A DNA stretch of 64,000 bases from an uncultured Altererythrobacter sp. (GCA_913055875.1 CAJXJY010000003.1:248001-312000); one strand, 5' to 3'. Positions 8,920 through 18,707 are shown, counted from the first letter of the stretch. Program-made: numbers and translations. Notes: generated from the sequence alone by a model not told the origin.

Positions 8920-9714
8920 TCAGTCCGGTGTCCCGGCCTGCTCTGCTTGTTCAGGTTCGGTGACCTTACCCTTCCCCCGCTTCTCGCCCAGCCACATCAG
9001 CGCAAGCGACCCTTCGAACAACAGCAATAGCGGCACGGCGAGAATCAGCTGCGACCCCGGATCGGGGGGCGTCACCACCGCCGCGAGCGCGACCACTAGC
9101 ACGATCACGTACCGCCGCCCCTTGGCGAGTTGCGAACGGGTGACGATTCCGGCCCGGTTGAGCAACAGCAGCAGGACCGGCAGCAGGAAGCTGATTCCGA
9201 AGGCGAGGATGAACTGCATCACCAGCCCGAGATAGTTGCCCGTCCCCGGCAGGGCCTCGATATCGAGGCCGCCGACTTGCCCTTCGAAGCCGAGAAACCA
9301 GCGGAACGCCGTCGGCATCACAACGTAATAGGCGAGCGCGGCGCCTGCTACGAACAACACCGGTGTGGCGAACAGAAATGGCAGGAAGGCCTTCTTCTCG
9401 CGTGCATAGAGACCCGGCGCTACGAAGGCCCAGAGCTGGTTGGCGATGATCGGGAAGCTGATGAAAAATGCCGCGAACAGCGCTACTTTCAGCTCGACGA
9501 AAAATGCCTCGTAAAGCTGGGTGTAGATCAATTTTCCCTGCCCTTCGGGAAACGCCGCGGTCAGCGGACGAACCAGGAATCCGAAGATATCGTCGGCGAA
9601 ATACAGGCAGACAGCGAACGCGATCGCCAGCGCGAAAACGCATCGGACCAGCCGCGTGCGCAGTTCGACCAAATGATCGAGCAGCGGCGCCTGCGTTTCG
9701 TCGATATCCTTCAT
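8920..9714 (-). CDS. tatC: Sec-independent protein translocase subunit TatC
   Basis: 264 residues and six hydrophobic segments, the expected size. Diagnostic features are the N-terminal 'LLDHLVELRTRLVRC', the periplasmic/second-helix region 'EAFFVELKVALFAAFF' with the conserved Glu, and 'FGISFLLPVLLLLLNRAG'. TatC recognises the twin-arginine signal and forms the receptor with TatB. Four bases separate the tatB stop from the tatC start on the minus strand, so it is the last gene of the tatABC operon. Confidence 0.97.
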   Translation of the reverse strand: MKDIDETQAPLLDHLVELRTRLVRCVFALAIAFAVCLYFADDIFGFLVRPLTAAFPEGQGKLIYTQLYEAFFVELKVALFAAFFISFPIIANQLWAFVAPGLYAREKKAFLPFLFATPVLFVAGAALAYYVVMPTAFRWFLGFEGQVGGLDIEALPGTGNYLGLVMQFILAFGISFLLPVLLLLLNRAGIVTRSQLAKGRRYVIVLVVALAAVVTPPDPGSQLILAVPLLLLFEGSLALMWLGEKRGKGKVTEPEQAEQAGTPD

Positions 9715-9717
9715 GGC

Positions 9718-10089
9718 CTACTCGCCAGCCGGCTTTTCAGGGGGAGCCGCCGGTGGCGCAGCGAGATCGGTCCCATCGGCCTCGCTCCGCTGAGGCTTGT
9801 CCGTCGCGCTTTCCGCAGAAGCGCCCGCTTCGGGCAGCGGTGTCATCGCGTCGTCCGGGTTCTCCGCCATGATCTGCGCGTTGCGATCGCGCCACTTGGC
9901 TTCCATCTCTTCCATTTCCGCTTCGCGGATCATCGCGTCGATACCGGTGCGAAAATGCGTCGAGACGCGCCGAATCTTGCCGATCCAGCGCCCCGCAGTC
10001 CGCAGCGCAAGCGGCATATCCTTCGGGCCGATGACCAGGATCGCGACAATCGCGATCACCAGTAATTCGGTGGCGCCGATATCGAACAC
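9718..10089 (-). CDS. tatB: Sec-independent protein translocase subunit TatB
   Basis: 123 residues from a GTG start at 10089, chosen because TatB proteins begin 'MFDIG' and the frame reads VFDIGATELLVIAIVAILVIGPKDMP. One N-terminal membrane helix, then an amphipathic helix (LRTAGRWIGKIRR) and a long Pro/Ala/Glu-rich tail. TatB holds substrate at the TatBC receptor. It lies between tatA and tatC on the same strand. Confidence 0.95.
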   Translation of the reverse strand: MFDIGATELLVIAIVAILVIGPKDMPLALRTAGRWIGKIRRVSTHFRTGIDAMIREAEMEEMEAKWRDRNAQIMAENPDDAMTPLPEAGASAESATDKPQRSEADGTDLAAPPAAPPEKPAGE

Positions 10090-10108
10090 GGGCGCTACGC
10101 TCCGGACG

Positions 10109-10360
10109 TCAGCGCTTGGTGTCGGACGTTTCCGCGGGCTTCGGGTTCTGCGCGGCCTGCCCGGCGGGCTTGGCCTCGTGCGAAGGCCCCTGGATGCGCG
10201 GCGCATCCTTCGACTCGCCTTCCTCGGGCTCGTTCATGCCCTGCTTGAAGCTTTTGATACCTTTGCCAAAGTCGCCCATCATTTCGGATATTTTCCCGCG
10301 CCCGAACAGGACGAGGATGACGATGGCGATAATGATGAGCTGCCAGGGGCCGAGCGACAT
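10109..10360 (-). CDS. tatA: Sec-independent protein translocase subunit TatA
   Basis: 83 residues with the TatA signature: short N-terminal helix ([15 protein letters not shown]), the '[24 protein letters not shown]' hinge and amphipathic helix, and an unstructured polar tail. TatA oligomerises to form the translocation pore. It is first of the tatABC genes and directly follows scpB by about 60 bp on the minus strand. Confidence 0.96.
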   Translation of the reverse strand: MSLGPWQLIIIAIVILVLFGRGKISEMMGDFGKGIKSFKQGMNEPEEGESKDAPRIQGPSHEAKPAGQAAQNPKPAETSDTKR

Positions 10361-10420
10361 GATGAACCTTCCGCGTTGTGTCCGACCGGTATAGAACCTT
10401 GTCGCGGCCAGGGCCAGCGA

Positions 10421-11065
10421 TCAGACGCTTGCTGGAAAATCTTTTTTGTTTTCTAAACCTTGCGGCGAATTGTCCGGATCGGCATCGACCTCGCCTTCGT
10501 CGGTCATCATCGCCTCGTAGGCATCGTCGACCGGATCGAGCAGGCCCGTAGCGCGCAATTCGTCGATTCCCGGCAGGTCGCGGCGCGAGGAGAGGCCGAA
10601 ATGCTGGAGGAATTCGGGCGTGGTCGCGTAGATCGCCGGACGTCCCGGGGTCTCGCGCCGCCCGGCCACGCGCACCCAGCCCGCTTCCATCAGAACGTCG
10701 AGCGTACCGCCCGAGGTCTGCACCCCGCGGATCGATTCGATCTCGGCACGGCTGACCGGCTCGTGATAGGCGATGATCGCGAGCACCTCGGTCCCGGCGC
10801 GCGACAACCGGCGGACCTGTTCGCGCTCGCGCCGCAATACGTGCGCGCAATCGGGCGCGGTCTGGAAATGCCATCGTTTGCCGCGCTCGACCAGTTGGAC
10901 GCCGCGTTCCTCGTAATGCGCCGCGAGCACCTGTAACGCAGCCCGAACCTCCGCCGGTTCCGCATCGCCGAGATGGCCGGCCAGCGCCTCGACCGACATC
11001 GGTTCTTCCGCCGCGAACAGCGTGGCTTCGAGCGCGCGTTGCAAATCGTCGGGCCGCGTACTCAT
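10421..11065 (-). CDS. scpB: Segregation and condensation protein ScpB
   Basis: 214 residues from the ATG at 11065, which overlaps the scpA stop in ATGA. Winged-helix kleisin-associated protein that dimerises and binds ScpA in the SMC condensin. Recognisable sequence: 'LEATLFAAEEPMSVEALA', 'TEVLAIIAYHEPVSRAEIESIRGV', 'GWVRVAGRRETPGRPAIYATTPEFLQHFGL', all conserved in ScpB. The C-terminal tail is acidic. The coupling to scpA is the normal arrangement. Confidence 0.95.
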   Translation of the reverse strand: MSTRPDDLQRALEATLFAAEEPMSVEALAGHLGDAEPAEVRAALQVLAAHYEERGVQLVERGKRWHFQTAPDCAHVLRREREQVRRLSRAGTEVLAIIAYHEPVSRAEIESIRGVQTSGGTLDVLMEAGWVRVAGRRETPGRPAIYATTPEFLQHFGLSSRRDLPGIDELRATGLLDPVDDAYEAMMTDEGEVDADPDNSPQGLENKKDFPASV

Positions 11066-11868
11066 GCCGGGATCCGCCTCAGCCGCATCGGACCGAAGGT
11101 GGCCTCCTGCTCGATTTCCGCCTTGCCGAGCCGGGCCAGTTCGAGCGCGGCGACGAAGCTGGAGGCCAGCGCCGAGCGGCGCAGCCCGGGTTCGGCATGC
11201 GGCGGAAGGAATTCCTCCAGCGCCATCCAGTCGAGCGTCACGCCGAGCATGGCCGATACGCGGTCGAGCGCGCTTTCGAGCGTCATCACCGGCCGCTCGC
11301 GCACCATGTGAATCGCAGGCGCGGTGCGCGCCTTGACCTGGCCATAGGCCTGGACGAGCCCATACCAGTCGCATTTCCATTGCGTCTTGCGGTCGATCCT
11401 CAGGCCTTCGGGCGCCCCGCGCAGGAACACGTCGCGCCCGATCCGGTCGCGCGCCATCAGCCGCGCCGCCGATTCGCGCATCGCCCCGAGCCGCTGGAGC
11501 CGCAATTGCAGCCGTAGCGCCAACTCCTCGGCGCTCGGCTCGTCCTGCTCCTCTTTCGGCAGTAGGAGCGAGGATTTGAGATAGGCCAGCCAAGCAGCCA
11601 TCACGAGATAGTCCGCGGCCATTTCGAGCCGCAGCGCCTCGGCGCGGTCGATATAGTCGAGATACTGGTCGACCAGCGACAGGATCGAGATCGAGCGCAG
11701 ATCGACTTTCTGCCGCCGCGCGAGATCGAGCAGCAGGTCGAGCGGCCCCTCCCACCCGTCGAGTTCGAGATAGAGCGCGCCGTCGTCGGCCGGCGCCGAT
11801 GCCGGGCCCGACCAGTCGTCGGTTTCATCCGCGACGGGCGCGTCGAACATCAGCCCGTCGGCGCTCAC
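11062..11868 (-). CDS. scpA: Segregation and condensation protein ScpA (kleisin)
   Basis: 268 residues. The kleisin subunit linking SMC heads. The N-terminal 'LDGWEGPLDLLLDLARRQKVDL' is the defining ScpA motif, followed by 'YLVMAAWLAYLKSSLLLP'. The GTG at 11868 was chosen over the ATG at 11850 because GGAG lies seven bases upstream of the GTG and the start overlaps the nagZ stop (GTGA). The stop overlaps the scpB ATG, so nagZ-scpA-scpB are tightly coupled. The ATG would shorten it by six residues. Confidence 0.93.
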   Translation of the reverse strand: MSADGLMFDAPVADETDDWSGPASAPADDGALYLELDGWEGPLDLLLDLARRQKVDLRSISILSLVDQYLDYIDRAEALRLEMAADYLVMAAWLAYLKSSLLLPKEEQDEPSAEELALRLQLRLQRLGAMRESAARLMARDRIGRDVFLRGAPEGLRIDRKTQWKCDWYGLVQAYGQVKARTAPAIHMVRERPVMTLESALDRVSAMLGVTLDWMALEEFLPPHAEPGLRRSALASSFVAALELARLGKAEIEQEATFGPMRLRRIPA

Positions 11869-12884
11869 GCCGCTTCTCCGGCGAATGCCAGCAATTCGTC
11901 GCGCTTGGCGAGCAATGCCCTTACGTCCGTTTCGGTTTGTGCGCCTCCGATGTGCGCTATCGCCCGATCGTAGCGCGCACGCGTCTGGTCGGGCATCGAC
12001 GGATTGCGCTCGGCGAGCTCGACCATATCGTCCATCCGCGCCCAGCAATTGAGCGTGATGTCGCAGCCGGCCGCCAGCGCCGCCTCCGACCGCTCCGGCG
12101 CGGTTCCCGACAGCGCCTGCATGTCGATATCGTCGGTCAGCAGCAGCCCGTCGAAGCCGATCCGCTTGCGGATGATCTCCTCGATCACATACGGCGAAAG
12201 CGTCGCAGGGCGCTCGGCATCCCATGCAGTGAAGACGATATGCGCACTCATGCCGAGCGGCGTTTCGTTCAGCGTCCGGAACGGTGCGAGATCGGTTGCC
12301 AACTCCTCCTCGCCCGCCGTCACGACCGGCAGCTCCTTGTGACTGTCGGCGGTGGCCCGGCCATGGCCCGGCATGTGCTTGAGGCAGCCCACCACGCCTG
12401 CTCGACCCAGGCCGTCGATCACCGCACGGCCAAGTGCCGCGACCTGCTTCGGCTCCGATCCGAGCGCGCGATCGCCGATCACGTCGTCGGTTTCCGGCCG
12501 CCGAACGTCGAATGGCGCGTGAAAGTCGACCGTAATGCCGACATCGGCGAGTTCGCGTCCCATCGCCTCGGCATTGGCACGCGCGGCCTCGATCGCCGAG
12601 GCGGGCGCGAGAGCGAACAGCCGGTCGAATTCCTCGCCGGCGGGAAACCGCGGCCATTCGGGCGGCTTCATCCGCGCGACCCGGCCGCCTTCCTGGTCGA
12701 TCGAGACGAAGGTCCTCTCGCGCCCGTGGATCGCGCGCAGATCGTCGGTCAGCGCACGCAGCTGGTCGCGGGTCTCGCAATTGCGCGCGAACAGGATGTA
12801 GCCCGCCGGATCGGCGTCGCGGAAGAACGCCCGCTCGTCGGCGGTCAGCGCGGCTCCGGCCACTCCGAAGATAGCGGGCGTCAT
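11865..12884 (-). CDS. nagZ: Beta-N-acetylhexosaminidase NagZ (glycoside hydrolase family 3)
   Basis: 339 residues. Cytoplasmic enzyme that removes N-acetylglucosamine from anhydromuropeptides during wall recycling. The family signature 'CLKHMPGHGRATADSHKELP' contains the catalytic His, and 'GFDGLLLTDDIDM' holds the nucleophile Asp. 'FVSIDQEGGRVARM' is also typical. The start at 12884 (MTPAIFGVAG) fits the family; an in-frame extension upstream would overlap the preceding gene without homology support. No signal peptide. Confidence 0.93.
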   Translation of the reverse strand: MTPAIFGVAGAALTADERAFFRDADPAGYILFARNCETRDQLRALTDDLRAIHGRERTFVSIDQEGGRVARMKPPEWPRFPAGEEFDRLFALAPASAIEAARANAEAMGRELADVGITVDFHAPFDVRRPETDDVIGDRALGSEPKQVAALGRAVIDGLGRAGVVGCLKHMPGHGRATADSHKELPVVTAGEEELATDLAPFRTLNETPLGMSAHIVFTAWDAERPATLSPYVIEEIIRKRIGFDGLLLTDDIDMQALSGTAPERSEAALAAGCDITLNCWARMDDMVELAERNPSMPDQTRARYDRAIAHIGGAQTETDVRALLAKRDELLAFAGEAA

Positions 12885-12960
12885 GGGCCGCAGACTCGCA
12901 GGAAGGGCGGCGGTCCGCAAGCTTGCGGAACCGCCTTGATGTGGAAATTCGCGCTGCCGG

Positions 12961-13668
12961 TCAGTTCTTGACCTGGCAGGCAATGCCTTCGCTTTTCAGC
13001 GTGTTGCACAACGAGCGCGCCGCTGCGGCATCCGCAGCCACCGCCTGCAGGCGATAGACGGTGCCCGAATCGATCTGGCCTTCCATCACCCGGTATTTGA
13101 AGCCGCGCAGCGATTCGGTCTGGCGGTTGAGGTTCTGCCACCCGCGCTCGGCTCCCGAACGGGTCGAAAACGCGCCGACCTGTACGCCGACACCGCCGCT
13201 CTGCGACGCCTGCCCGGCGCGCGAACCCGCCGCATCGACGCTCGGCCGCGGCGCGTCCTCGGCGATCTGGCCTTCGCGGCTCTGGCCCTGGCCCACGCCC
13301 GGAGCGACATCGCCGGTGCCCTCGAACTGCTTCCCACCGGGGTCGTCCGGACGTTCCTTCATCGGCCCGTCGGGCGCCTCGATCGTGCTGCCGTCGGCGA
13401 CCAGTTCGGGATCGGGGCGGTTGCTGAAATAGTAAAGCGCGTAGAGCAGACCCAGTATGACCAGCAGGCCGACGACGCCGATCGCGATCAGGCGGCCGAT
13501 CCCGCTGCCCTCGCCTTCGTCGACATAGTCCTCCGCTTCGAGCCACGGCAGCGGCTCGTCGTCGTCGGCGAGCGCGAGTTCCTCTTCGTCAGCCTCGCTG
13601 CTCCATTCGTCCTCGGCGATATTTTCGTCCTCGAGGTCGTCGCGCTCGTCGCTTCCCAGCCCCATCAT
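12961..13668 (-). CDS. SPOR-domain membrane protein
   Basis: 235 residues. A highly acidic cytoplasmic N-terminus (about residues 5-50, repeated D/E) precedes a single membrane helix (IGRLIAIGVVGLLVILGLLYALY), a Pro/Gly/Asp linker, and a C-terminal SPOR domain starting near 'GGVGVQVGAFSTRSGAERGW'. SPOR domains bind denuded septal peptidoglycan, so it probably acts at the division site, like FtsN or DedD. The ATG at 13668 is placed eight bases after GAGGAG; a GTG at 13674 overlapping the argS stop is the alternative. Its neighbours argS and nagZ match the conserved alphaproteobacterial order. Confidence 0.9.
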   Translation of the reverse strand: MMGLGSDERDDLEDENIAEDEWSSEADEEELALADDDEPLPWLEAEDYVDEGEGSGIGRLIAIGVVGLLVILGLLYALYYFSNRPDPELVADGSTIEAPDGPMKERPDDPGGKQFEGTGDVAPGVGQGQSREGQIAEDAPRPSVDAAGSRAGQASQSGGVGVQVGAFSTRSGAERGWQNLNRQTESLRGFKYRVMEGQIDSGTVYRLQAVAADAAAARSLCNTLKSEGIACQVKN

Positions 13669-13670
13669 GC

Positions 13671-15416
13671 TCACATCTCCTCGACTGCCTCGACCCCGAG
13701 CAGGGCGAGACCGTTCCGGACAACCTGCCCGATCTGCGCCCCGAGGAAAAGCCTCGCGCCGGTAAGTTGCGGATTCTGTGCCACGATGAAGCGCTTTTCG
13801 GGGTCGTCGTTTCCAAGGTTCCAATAGGCATGGAAGGCGGCGGCGAGATCGTAAAGGAAGAAGGCGATCCGGTGCGGTTCGCGCGCCTGCGCCGCCGCTT
13901 CGACGATGCGCGGGAATTGCGCCGCCAGCTTGACCAGTGCCAGGTCCTCCTCGCCGAGGAGGTCGAGATGATTTGCCGACGGTTCCAGTCCCTCCGCCGC
14001 GCCCTTGCGCAAGGTCGAGCAGATCCGCGCATGCGCATACTGCACGTAGAACACCGGGTTGTCTTTCGACGCCTCGATCACCGTGGCGAAATCGAATTCC
14101 ATCTGCGCTTCGGGCTTGCGGGTCAGCATGGTGAAGCGGACCACGTCCTTGCCCACTTCGCGCACAACGTCGGCGAGAGTGACGAAGGTGCCCGAGCGCT
14201 TCGACATCCTGACCGGCTCGCCGCCGCGCAGCAGCTGGACCATCTGCACCAGCTTGACGTCGAACAGGATCGGCTTGCCCTGCCCCTCGGAAAGCGCCGC
14301 CACCGCGGCCTTGATCCGCTTGACCGTGCCCGCGTGGTCGGCGCCCCAGATATCGATCAGCTCGTCGGCGCTTTCCGCCTTCTGCATGTGATAGGCGAGA
14401 TCGGCGCCGAAATAGGTCCAGCTGCCATCGCTCTTGCGGATCGGACGGTCCTGGTCGTCGCCGAAGCGGGTCGAGCGGAACAGCGGCAGTTCGACTGCTT
14501 CCCAGTCCTCCAGCTGCTTGCCCTTGGGCGCTTCGAGCAGGCCGTCGAAGACGAGGTCGTGCTCGCGCAGCCAGGCCTCGGCCTGCCCGGGCTTGCCCGC
14601 CGCCTGCAGCGCGGCCTCGCTGGCGAATTCGTCGTGGTGGATGCCGAGCAAGGCGAGATCGGCCTTGATCAGTTCCATCATCGCCTCGACCGCATCGGCG
14701 CGGAAGATCGGCAGCCATTCGGCCTCGTCGGCGGAGGCGTAACGCTCGCCGTATTCGCCCGCGAGCTTCTCGCCGAGCGGCACCAGATAGTCGCCCGGGT
14801 AGAGTCCTTCCGGTATCGCCCCGATATCCTCGCCGAGCGCCTCGCGGTAGCGCAGGTGCACCGAGCGCGCGAGCACGTCTACCTGCCCGCCCGCGTCGTT
14901 GACGTAGTATTCGCGCGTCACTTCGTGCCCGGCGAATTCGAGCAGGCTCGCCAGCGCATCGCCGACCACCGCGCCGCGGCAATGCCCCATATGCATCGGC
15001 CCGGTCGGATTGGCCGAGACGTATTCGACATTGACCGTGCGCCCGCTCCCCATCGAGGAGCGCCCGTAATCGCCCGCCAGTTGCGCGATCGCCCCCAGCT
15101 CCTGCAGCCAGCTGCGACCGTCCAACCGCAAATTGATAAAGCCCGGCCCCGCGATCTCGGCCGAGGCCACCGCCGGATCGCTTTCCAGCTTCTCGACCAG
15201 CAGTGCTGCCAGTGCGCGCGGGTTGGTCTTCGCCTGCTTGGCCAGCACCATCGCGGCATTGGTGGCGAGATCCCCATGTGAAGGATCGCGCGGCGGCTCG
15301 ACCGACACGTTCGCGCGCGGCGTATCGGCGGGAAGGTGGCCTTCCATCTCGATCGCCTCGAGCGCGGCGTCGACCTTTTCGGCGAAGGCGGCGTGGATCG
15401 TTTGCATGGCGGACAT
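13671..15416 (-). CDS. argS: Arginyl-tRNA synthetase
   Basis: 581 residues, full length for class I ArgRS. The HIGH-type motif is 'NPTGPMHMGHCRGAVVGD' and the KMSKS loop is 'EPVRMSKRSGTFVTL'. The N-terminal Add-1 domain and the C-terminal DALR anticodon-binding domain ending near 'RNGLALLGVEAVEEM' are both present. First gene of the minus-strand block that continues through SPOR, nagZ, scpAB and tatABC. Confidence 0.97.
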   Translation of the reverse strand: MSAMQTIHAAFAEKVDAALEAIEMEGHLPADTPRANVSVEPPRDPSHGDLATNAAMVLAKQAKTNPRALAALLVEKLESDPAVASAEIAGPGFINLRLDGRSWLQELGAIAQLAGDYGRSSMGSGRTVNVEYVSANPTGPMHMGHCRGAVVGDALASLLEFAGHEVTREYYVNDAGGQVDVLARSVHLRYREALGEDIGAIPEGLYPGDYLVPLGEKLAGEYGERYASADEAEWLPIFRADAVEAMMELIKADLALLGIHHDEFASEAALQAAGKPGQAEAWLREHDLVFDGLLEAPKGKQLEDWEAVELPLFRSTRFGDDQDRPIRKSDGSWTYFGADLAYHMQKAESADELIDIWGADHAGTVKRIKAAVAALSEGQGKPILFDVKLVQMVQLLRGGEPVRMSKRSGTFVTLADVVREVGKDVVRFTMLTRKPEAQMEFDFATVIEASKDNPVFYVQYAHARICSTLRKGAAEGLEPSANHLDLLGEEDLALVKLAAQFPRIVEAAAQAREPHRIAFFLYDLAAAFHAYWNLGNDDPEKRFIVAQNPQLTGARLFLGAQIGQVVRNGLALLGVEAVEEM

Positions 15417-15482
15417 GCGCGCGCGGTTACCCGCTTGCGCGCCTCCAGTGAAGTGTTTCGACGCGAGGCCTGTCGGCGATCG

Positions 15483-16136
15483 TCAGCGGGTGGCGTTGTA
15501 GGCCAGCTGCTGCTCGGTCAGCTGGAAACCGACCAGCAGTTCGAAGGTCGCACGAGCGACCGCGGCGCGGACTTCGGGATCGGCGAGCGGATCGAGCGCG
15601 GCGTCGGTGTCCCCGGGGCGGCGGCGGCGGGTGATCTTCTCGCGGATGTCCGCCGGCAGCGTCGCCTCGGCACGGCTGACGAAGGCCCCGGCGCGCGCGC
15701 GGCCCTGCGCGCGCGACTGTCCGTCGGCGAAATCGACCACCACGGTGCCGACACGCTTGCTCTGCACCGCGGAACCGCCGCGCAGCACGGTCGAATAATA
15801 GGGCAGCTCGACCCGGCGCGCACCACGCGTGTCGCGCCGCTGCGCGAGCACGTCGAAGCTTGCCTCGGTGTAGACCCGTTCGCCCGATTCGTTACAGGTC
15901 GAGCGGACATTGGTAATGGTCGCGGTGACGTCGAGATTGCCGACCGTCGGATTGCCGTCGCCGCGGAACAGGGTGACGTCGCCGGTATAGTCGGGGACCC
16001 CGACGGCCGGGCAGGCGGTGCGCACGGCGGTCACGCCCACGCCCAGGTTTTCCACCACCAGGTCACCCTCTCCCGCGCAACCGGCCAGTCCGGCGGCGAC
16101 GATGGCGGTGCAAAGCAGTTTACGGCGGAAAGTCAT
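15483..16136 (-). CDS. Predicted lipoprotein, function unknown
   Basis: 217 residues with a lipoprotein signal (basic MTFRRK, hydrophobic core, lipobox LAGC with Cys at about residue 20). The mature region is predicted beta-rich, with two internal cysteines (in 'RTACPAVG' and 'RSTCNESG') that could form a disulphide. Codon use matches its neighbours. I recognise it as a conserved sphingomonad-type hypothetical lipoprotein but can assign no activity. Divergent from ispH with a 70-bp spacer. Confidence 0.75.
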   Translation of the reverse strand: MTFRRKLLCTAIVAAGLAGCAGEGDLVVENLGVGVTAVRTACPAVGVPDYTGDVTLFRGDGNPTVGNLDVTATITNVRSTCNESGERVYTEASFDVLAQRRDTRGARRVELPYYSTVLRGGSAVQSKRVGTVVVDFADGQSRAQGRARAGAFVSRAEATLPADIREKITRRRRPGDTDAALDPLADPEVRAAVARATFELLVGFQLTEQQLAYNATR

Positions 16137-16207
16137 GCGATACGGTCCCTCGAATTCGTGTTTCGCCGCCCTAGCGGCCTGCGCGGCAAAGCGCTAGAGG
16201 CGGGTGC

Positions 16208-17194
16208 ATGAACGCTCCCTTGCACCCGTCTTCCGGGGCGAAACCGGAAAACCCAGCGCGCCCCGCCCTCACTTTGCTGATCGCGGCCCCGCGCGGATTC
16301 TGCGCCGGAGTCGACCGCGCGATCGAGATCGTCGAGCGCGCGCTCCAACGCTACGGGGCGCCGGTCTATGTCCGGCACGAAATCGTGCACAACCGCTACG
16401 TCGTAGACGGCCTGCGCGAAAAGGGCGCGATCTTCGTCGAGGAACTCGACGAGGTTCCCGACGGCGCCCCGGTGGTGTTCAGCGCGCACGGCGTGCCCAA
16501 ATCCGTTCCTGCCGAGGCCGAACAGCGCGGCCTCGACTATCTCGATGCGACCTGCCCGCTGGTGAGCAAGGTACACCGCCAGGCCGAGCGCCAGATCGAG
16601 AAGGGCCGCCATATCGTGTTCGTCGGCCATGCCGGCCATCCCGAAGTGATCGGGACGATGGGCCAGGTACCCGAGGGTGGCATGACGCTGGTCGAGACGG
16701 TCGAGGATGTCGCAAAGCTCGATTTCCCGCCCGATGCCGATCTCGCCTTCCTGACCCAGACCACGCTTTCGGTCGACGATACGGCAGACGTGATCGCCGC
16801 GCTCGAGAAACGCTATCCGGCGATCGTCGGGCCGAAGGCGGAGGATATCTGCTATGCCACGTCCAACCGGCAGGCGGCGGTCAAGCAGATCGCGCCGGGC
16901 AGCGACCTGGTGCTGGTGATCGGCGCGCCCAACAGTTCCAACTCGCTGCGGCTGGTCGAAGTGGCCGAACGCTGCGGCACCGATGCGCGGCTGATCCAGC
17001 GCGCGGACGACATCCAGCCCGAATGGCTCGACGGCGTCGGCACGATCGGCCTCACCGCGGGCGCTTCGGCGCCCGAGAAGCTGGTCCGCGAAGTGGTCGA
17101 ACGGCTGTCGCAATGGCGCGAGGTCGAGGAGCACACGCTGGTCTCGGCCGAGGAAAAGATGGTGTTCAAGCTGCCGCGGCAGCTGGTCGACTAG
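16208..17194 (+). CDS. ispH: 4-Hydroxy-3-methylbut-2-enyl diphosphate reductase
   Basis: 328 residues. Last enzyme of the MEP isoprenoid pathway, making IPP and DMAPP on a [4Fe-4S] cluster. The three cluster cysteines are in '[11 protein letters not shown]' (Cys32), '[11 protein letters not shown]' (Cys116) and '[10 protein letters not shown]' (Cys215). The catalytic Glu is in '[12 protein letters not shown]' context and '[15 protein letters not shown]' is the usual substrate segment. Followed after six bases by thrB on the same strand. Confidence 0.97.
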   Translation: MNAPLHPSSGAKPENPARPALTLLIAAPRGFCAGVDRAIEIVERALQRYGAPVYVRHEIVHNRYVVDGLREKGAIFVEELDEVPDGAPVVFSAHGVPKSVPAEAEQRGLDYLDATCPLVSKVHRQAERQIEKGRHIVFVGHAGHPEVIGTMGQVPEGGMTLVETVEDVAKLDFPPDADLAFLTQTTLSVDDTADVIAALEKRYPAIVGPKAEDICYATSNRQAAVKQIAPGSDLVLVIGAPNSSNSLRLVEVAERCGTDARLIQRADDIQPEWLDGVGTIGLTAGASAPEKLVREVVERLSQWREVEEHTLVSAEEKMVFKLPRQLVD

Positions 17195-17199
17195 GCCGC

Positions 17200-18183
17200 A
17201 TGGCCGTCTACACGCATCTCGGCGCCGAGACGCTGGCCGAACTGATAGGTCACTACGATGTCGGCGAACTCGTTTCGGCCAAGGGCATCGCCGAGGGTGT
17301 TTCCAATTCCAACTGGCTGATCGAAACGGGCGGGTCCGACGGAACCGGCGCCCGCTTCATCCTGACCATGTACGAGCGCCGCATCGAGCCCGGCGACCTG
17401 CCCTTCTTCCTCGGGCTGCTCGACCATTTGTCGGCCAAGGGCTGCCCGGTCCCGCGCACGATCCACGACCGCGCCGGGGCTGCGTATCGCATGCTCGACG
17501 GCAAGGCGGTCGCGCTGATCGAATTCCTGCCGGGCGTTTCGGTCGACGCCCCGACCGCAGCGCAGGCGCGGGCGGTGGGAGCGGCGCTGGCGGAAATCCA
17601 CCTCGCTGCGCAGGACTATGAGGGCTCGCGGGCGAACGACCTGAGCCCGGGCGATTGGCGCGACCTGTTCGAACAGTGCGGAAGCGACGCCCTGACCGAA
17701 ATCGATCCCGCGCTGGCCGGATTGGCGCATGCCAGGCTGCCCGAGATCGCGGCCGTGTGGCCCGAGGACCTCGATCGCTCGATCATTCATGCCGACCTGT
17801 TCCCCGACAACGTGCTGATGCTTGGCGACAGGGTCAGCGGGCTGATCGACTTCTATTTCGCCTGCACCGACATGATGGCCTACGACTTCGCCGTCACCCA
17901 CGCCGCTTGGTGCTTCGACCGGGATGGGCGCTGTTTCGACGAGGCGGTCTCCGGCGCGCTGCTCGCGGGATACGAGAGCGTTCGCCCCTTCGGCGACGCC
18001 GAACGTGCGGCCCTCCCCGTATTGGCGCAGGGCGCGTGCATGCGCTTCGTTGCAACCCGCGCCTTCGACTGGATCGACACGCCGGAAGACGCGCTGGTGA
18101 CGCGCAAGGATCCGATGGATTTCGCCCGGCGGCTCGAATTCTACGCCGAAGCGGGCGATGCGCCCTTTGCCGCTGCGCGCTGA
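17200..18183 (+). CDS. thrB: Homoserine kinase (ThrB2/aminoglycoside-phosphotransferase fold)
   Basis: 327 residues. Phosphorylates homoserine in threonine synthesis. It belongs to the APH-fold ThrB type of alpha- and pseudomonad bacteria, not the GHMP type: the catalytic loop is 'IIHADLFPDNVL' and the metal-binding segment 'GLIDFYFACTD'. The N-terminus 'MAVYTHLGAETLAELIGHYDVGEL' is characteristic. The ATG at 17200 follows the ispH stop closely, and rnhA follows 18 bases after its stop, giving a probable ispH-thrB-rnhA operon. Confidence 0.95.
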   Translation: MAVYTHLGAETLAELIGHYDVGELVSAKGIAEGVSNSNWLIETGGSDGTGARFILTMYERRIEPGDLPFFLGLLDHLSAKGCPVPRTIHDRAGAAYRMLDGKAVALIEFLPGVSVDAPTAAQARAVGAALAEIHLAAQDYEGSRANDLSPGDWRDLFEQCGSDALTEIDPALAGLAHARLPEIAAVWPEDLDRSIIHADLFPDNVLMLGDRVSGLIDFYFACTDMMAYDFAVTHAAWCFDRDGRCFDEAVSGALLAGYESVRPFGDAERAALPVLAQGACMRFVATRAFDWIDTPEDALVTRKDPMDFARRLEFYAEAGDAPFAAAR

Positions 18184-18201
18184 GCGGGCATTGGGGCGGC
18201 G

Positions 18202-18654
18202 ATGAAACAGGTCGAGATATTCACCGACGGCGCGTGCAAGGGCAATCCGGGTCCGGGCGGCTGGGCCGCGCTGCTGCGCAGGGGCAGCCACGAGAAGGAA
18301 CTGACCGGCAGCGAGCCGGACACGACCAACAACAGGATGGAACTGACCGCCGCCATTCGCGGGCTGCAGGCGCTGACCGAACCGTGTCGGGTGGAACTCT
18401 ATTCGGACAGCAAATACGTGCTCGACGGGATCACCAAATGGGTCGAGGGCTGGAAGCGGCGCGGGTGGAAGAACGCGAGCAAGAAGCCGGTGCGCAACGC
18501 CGATCTGTGGCACGAGTTGATCGATGCCGCCGAACGCCACGATGTCTCGTGGAACTGGGTCCGCGGGCACGCCGGACACCCCGAAAACGAACGGGTAGAC
18601 CGGCTCGCCAGCGACGAGGCCGACGCGGCCGGGCGCGGCAAAAGCGAATCCTAG
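18202..18654 (+). CDS. rnhA: Ribonuclease HI
   Basis: 150 residues. Degrades RNA in RNA-DNA hybrids. The DEDD catalytic set is visible: Asp in '[17 protein letters not shown]', Glu in '[10 protein letters not shown]', Asp in 'ELYSDSKYV', and the final Asp in '[11 protein letters not shown]'. The basic protrusion '[14 protein letters not shown]' is typical of bacterial RnhA. Last gene of the ispH-thrB-rnhA run. Confidence 0.97.
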   Translation: MKQVEIFTDGACKGNPGPGGWAALLRRGSHEKELTGSEPDTTNNRMELTAAIRGLQALTEPCRVELYSDSKYVLDGITKWVEGWKRRGWKNASKKPVRNADLWHELIDAAERHDVSWNWVRGHAGHPENERVDRLASDEADAAGRGKSES

Positions 18655-18707
18655 ATTCTGGCCACGCTACCCTGACCGGTGTGGTTTCGAGATCAGGTGC
18701 TCACAAC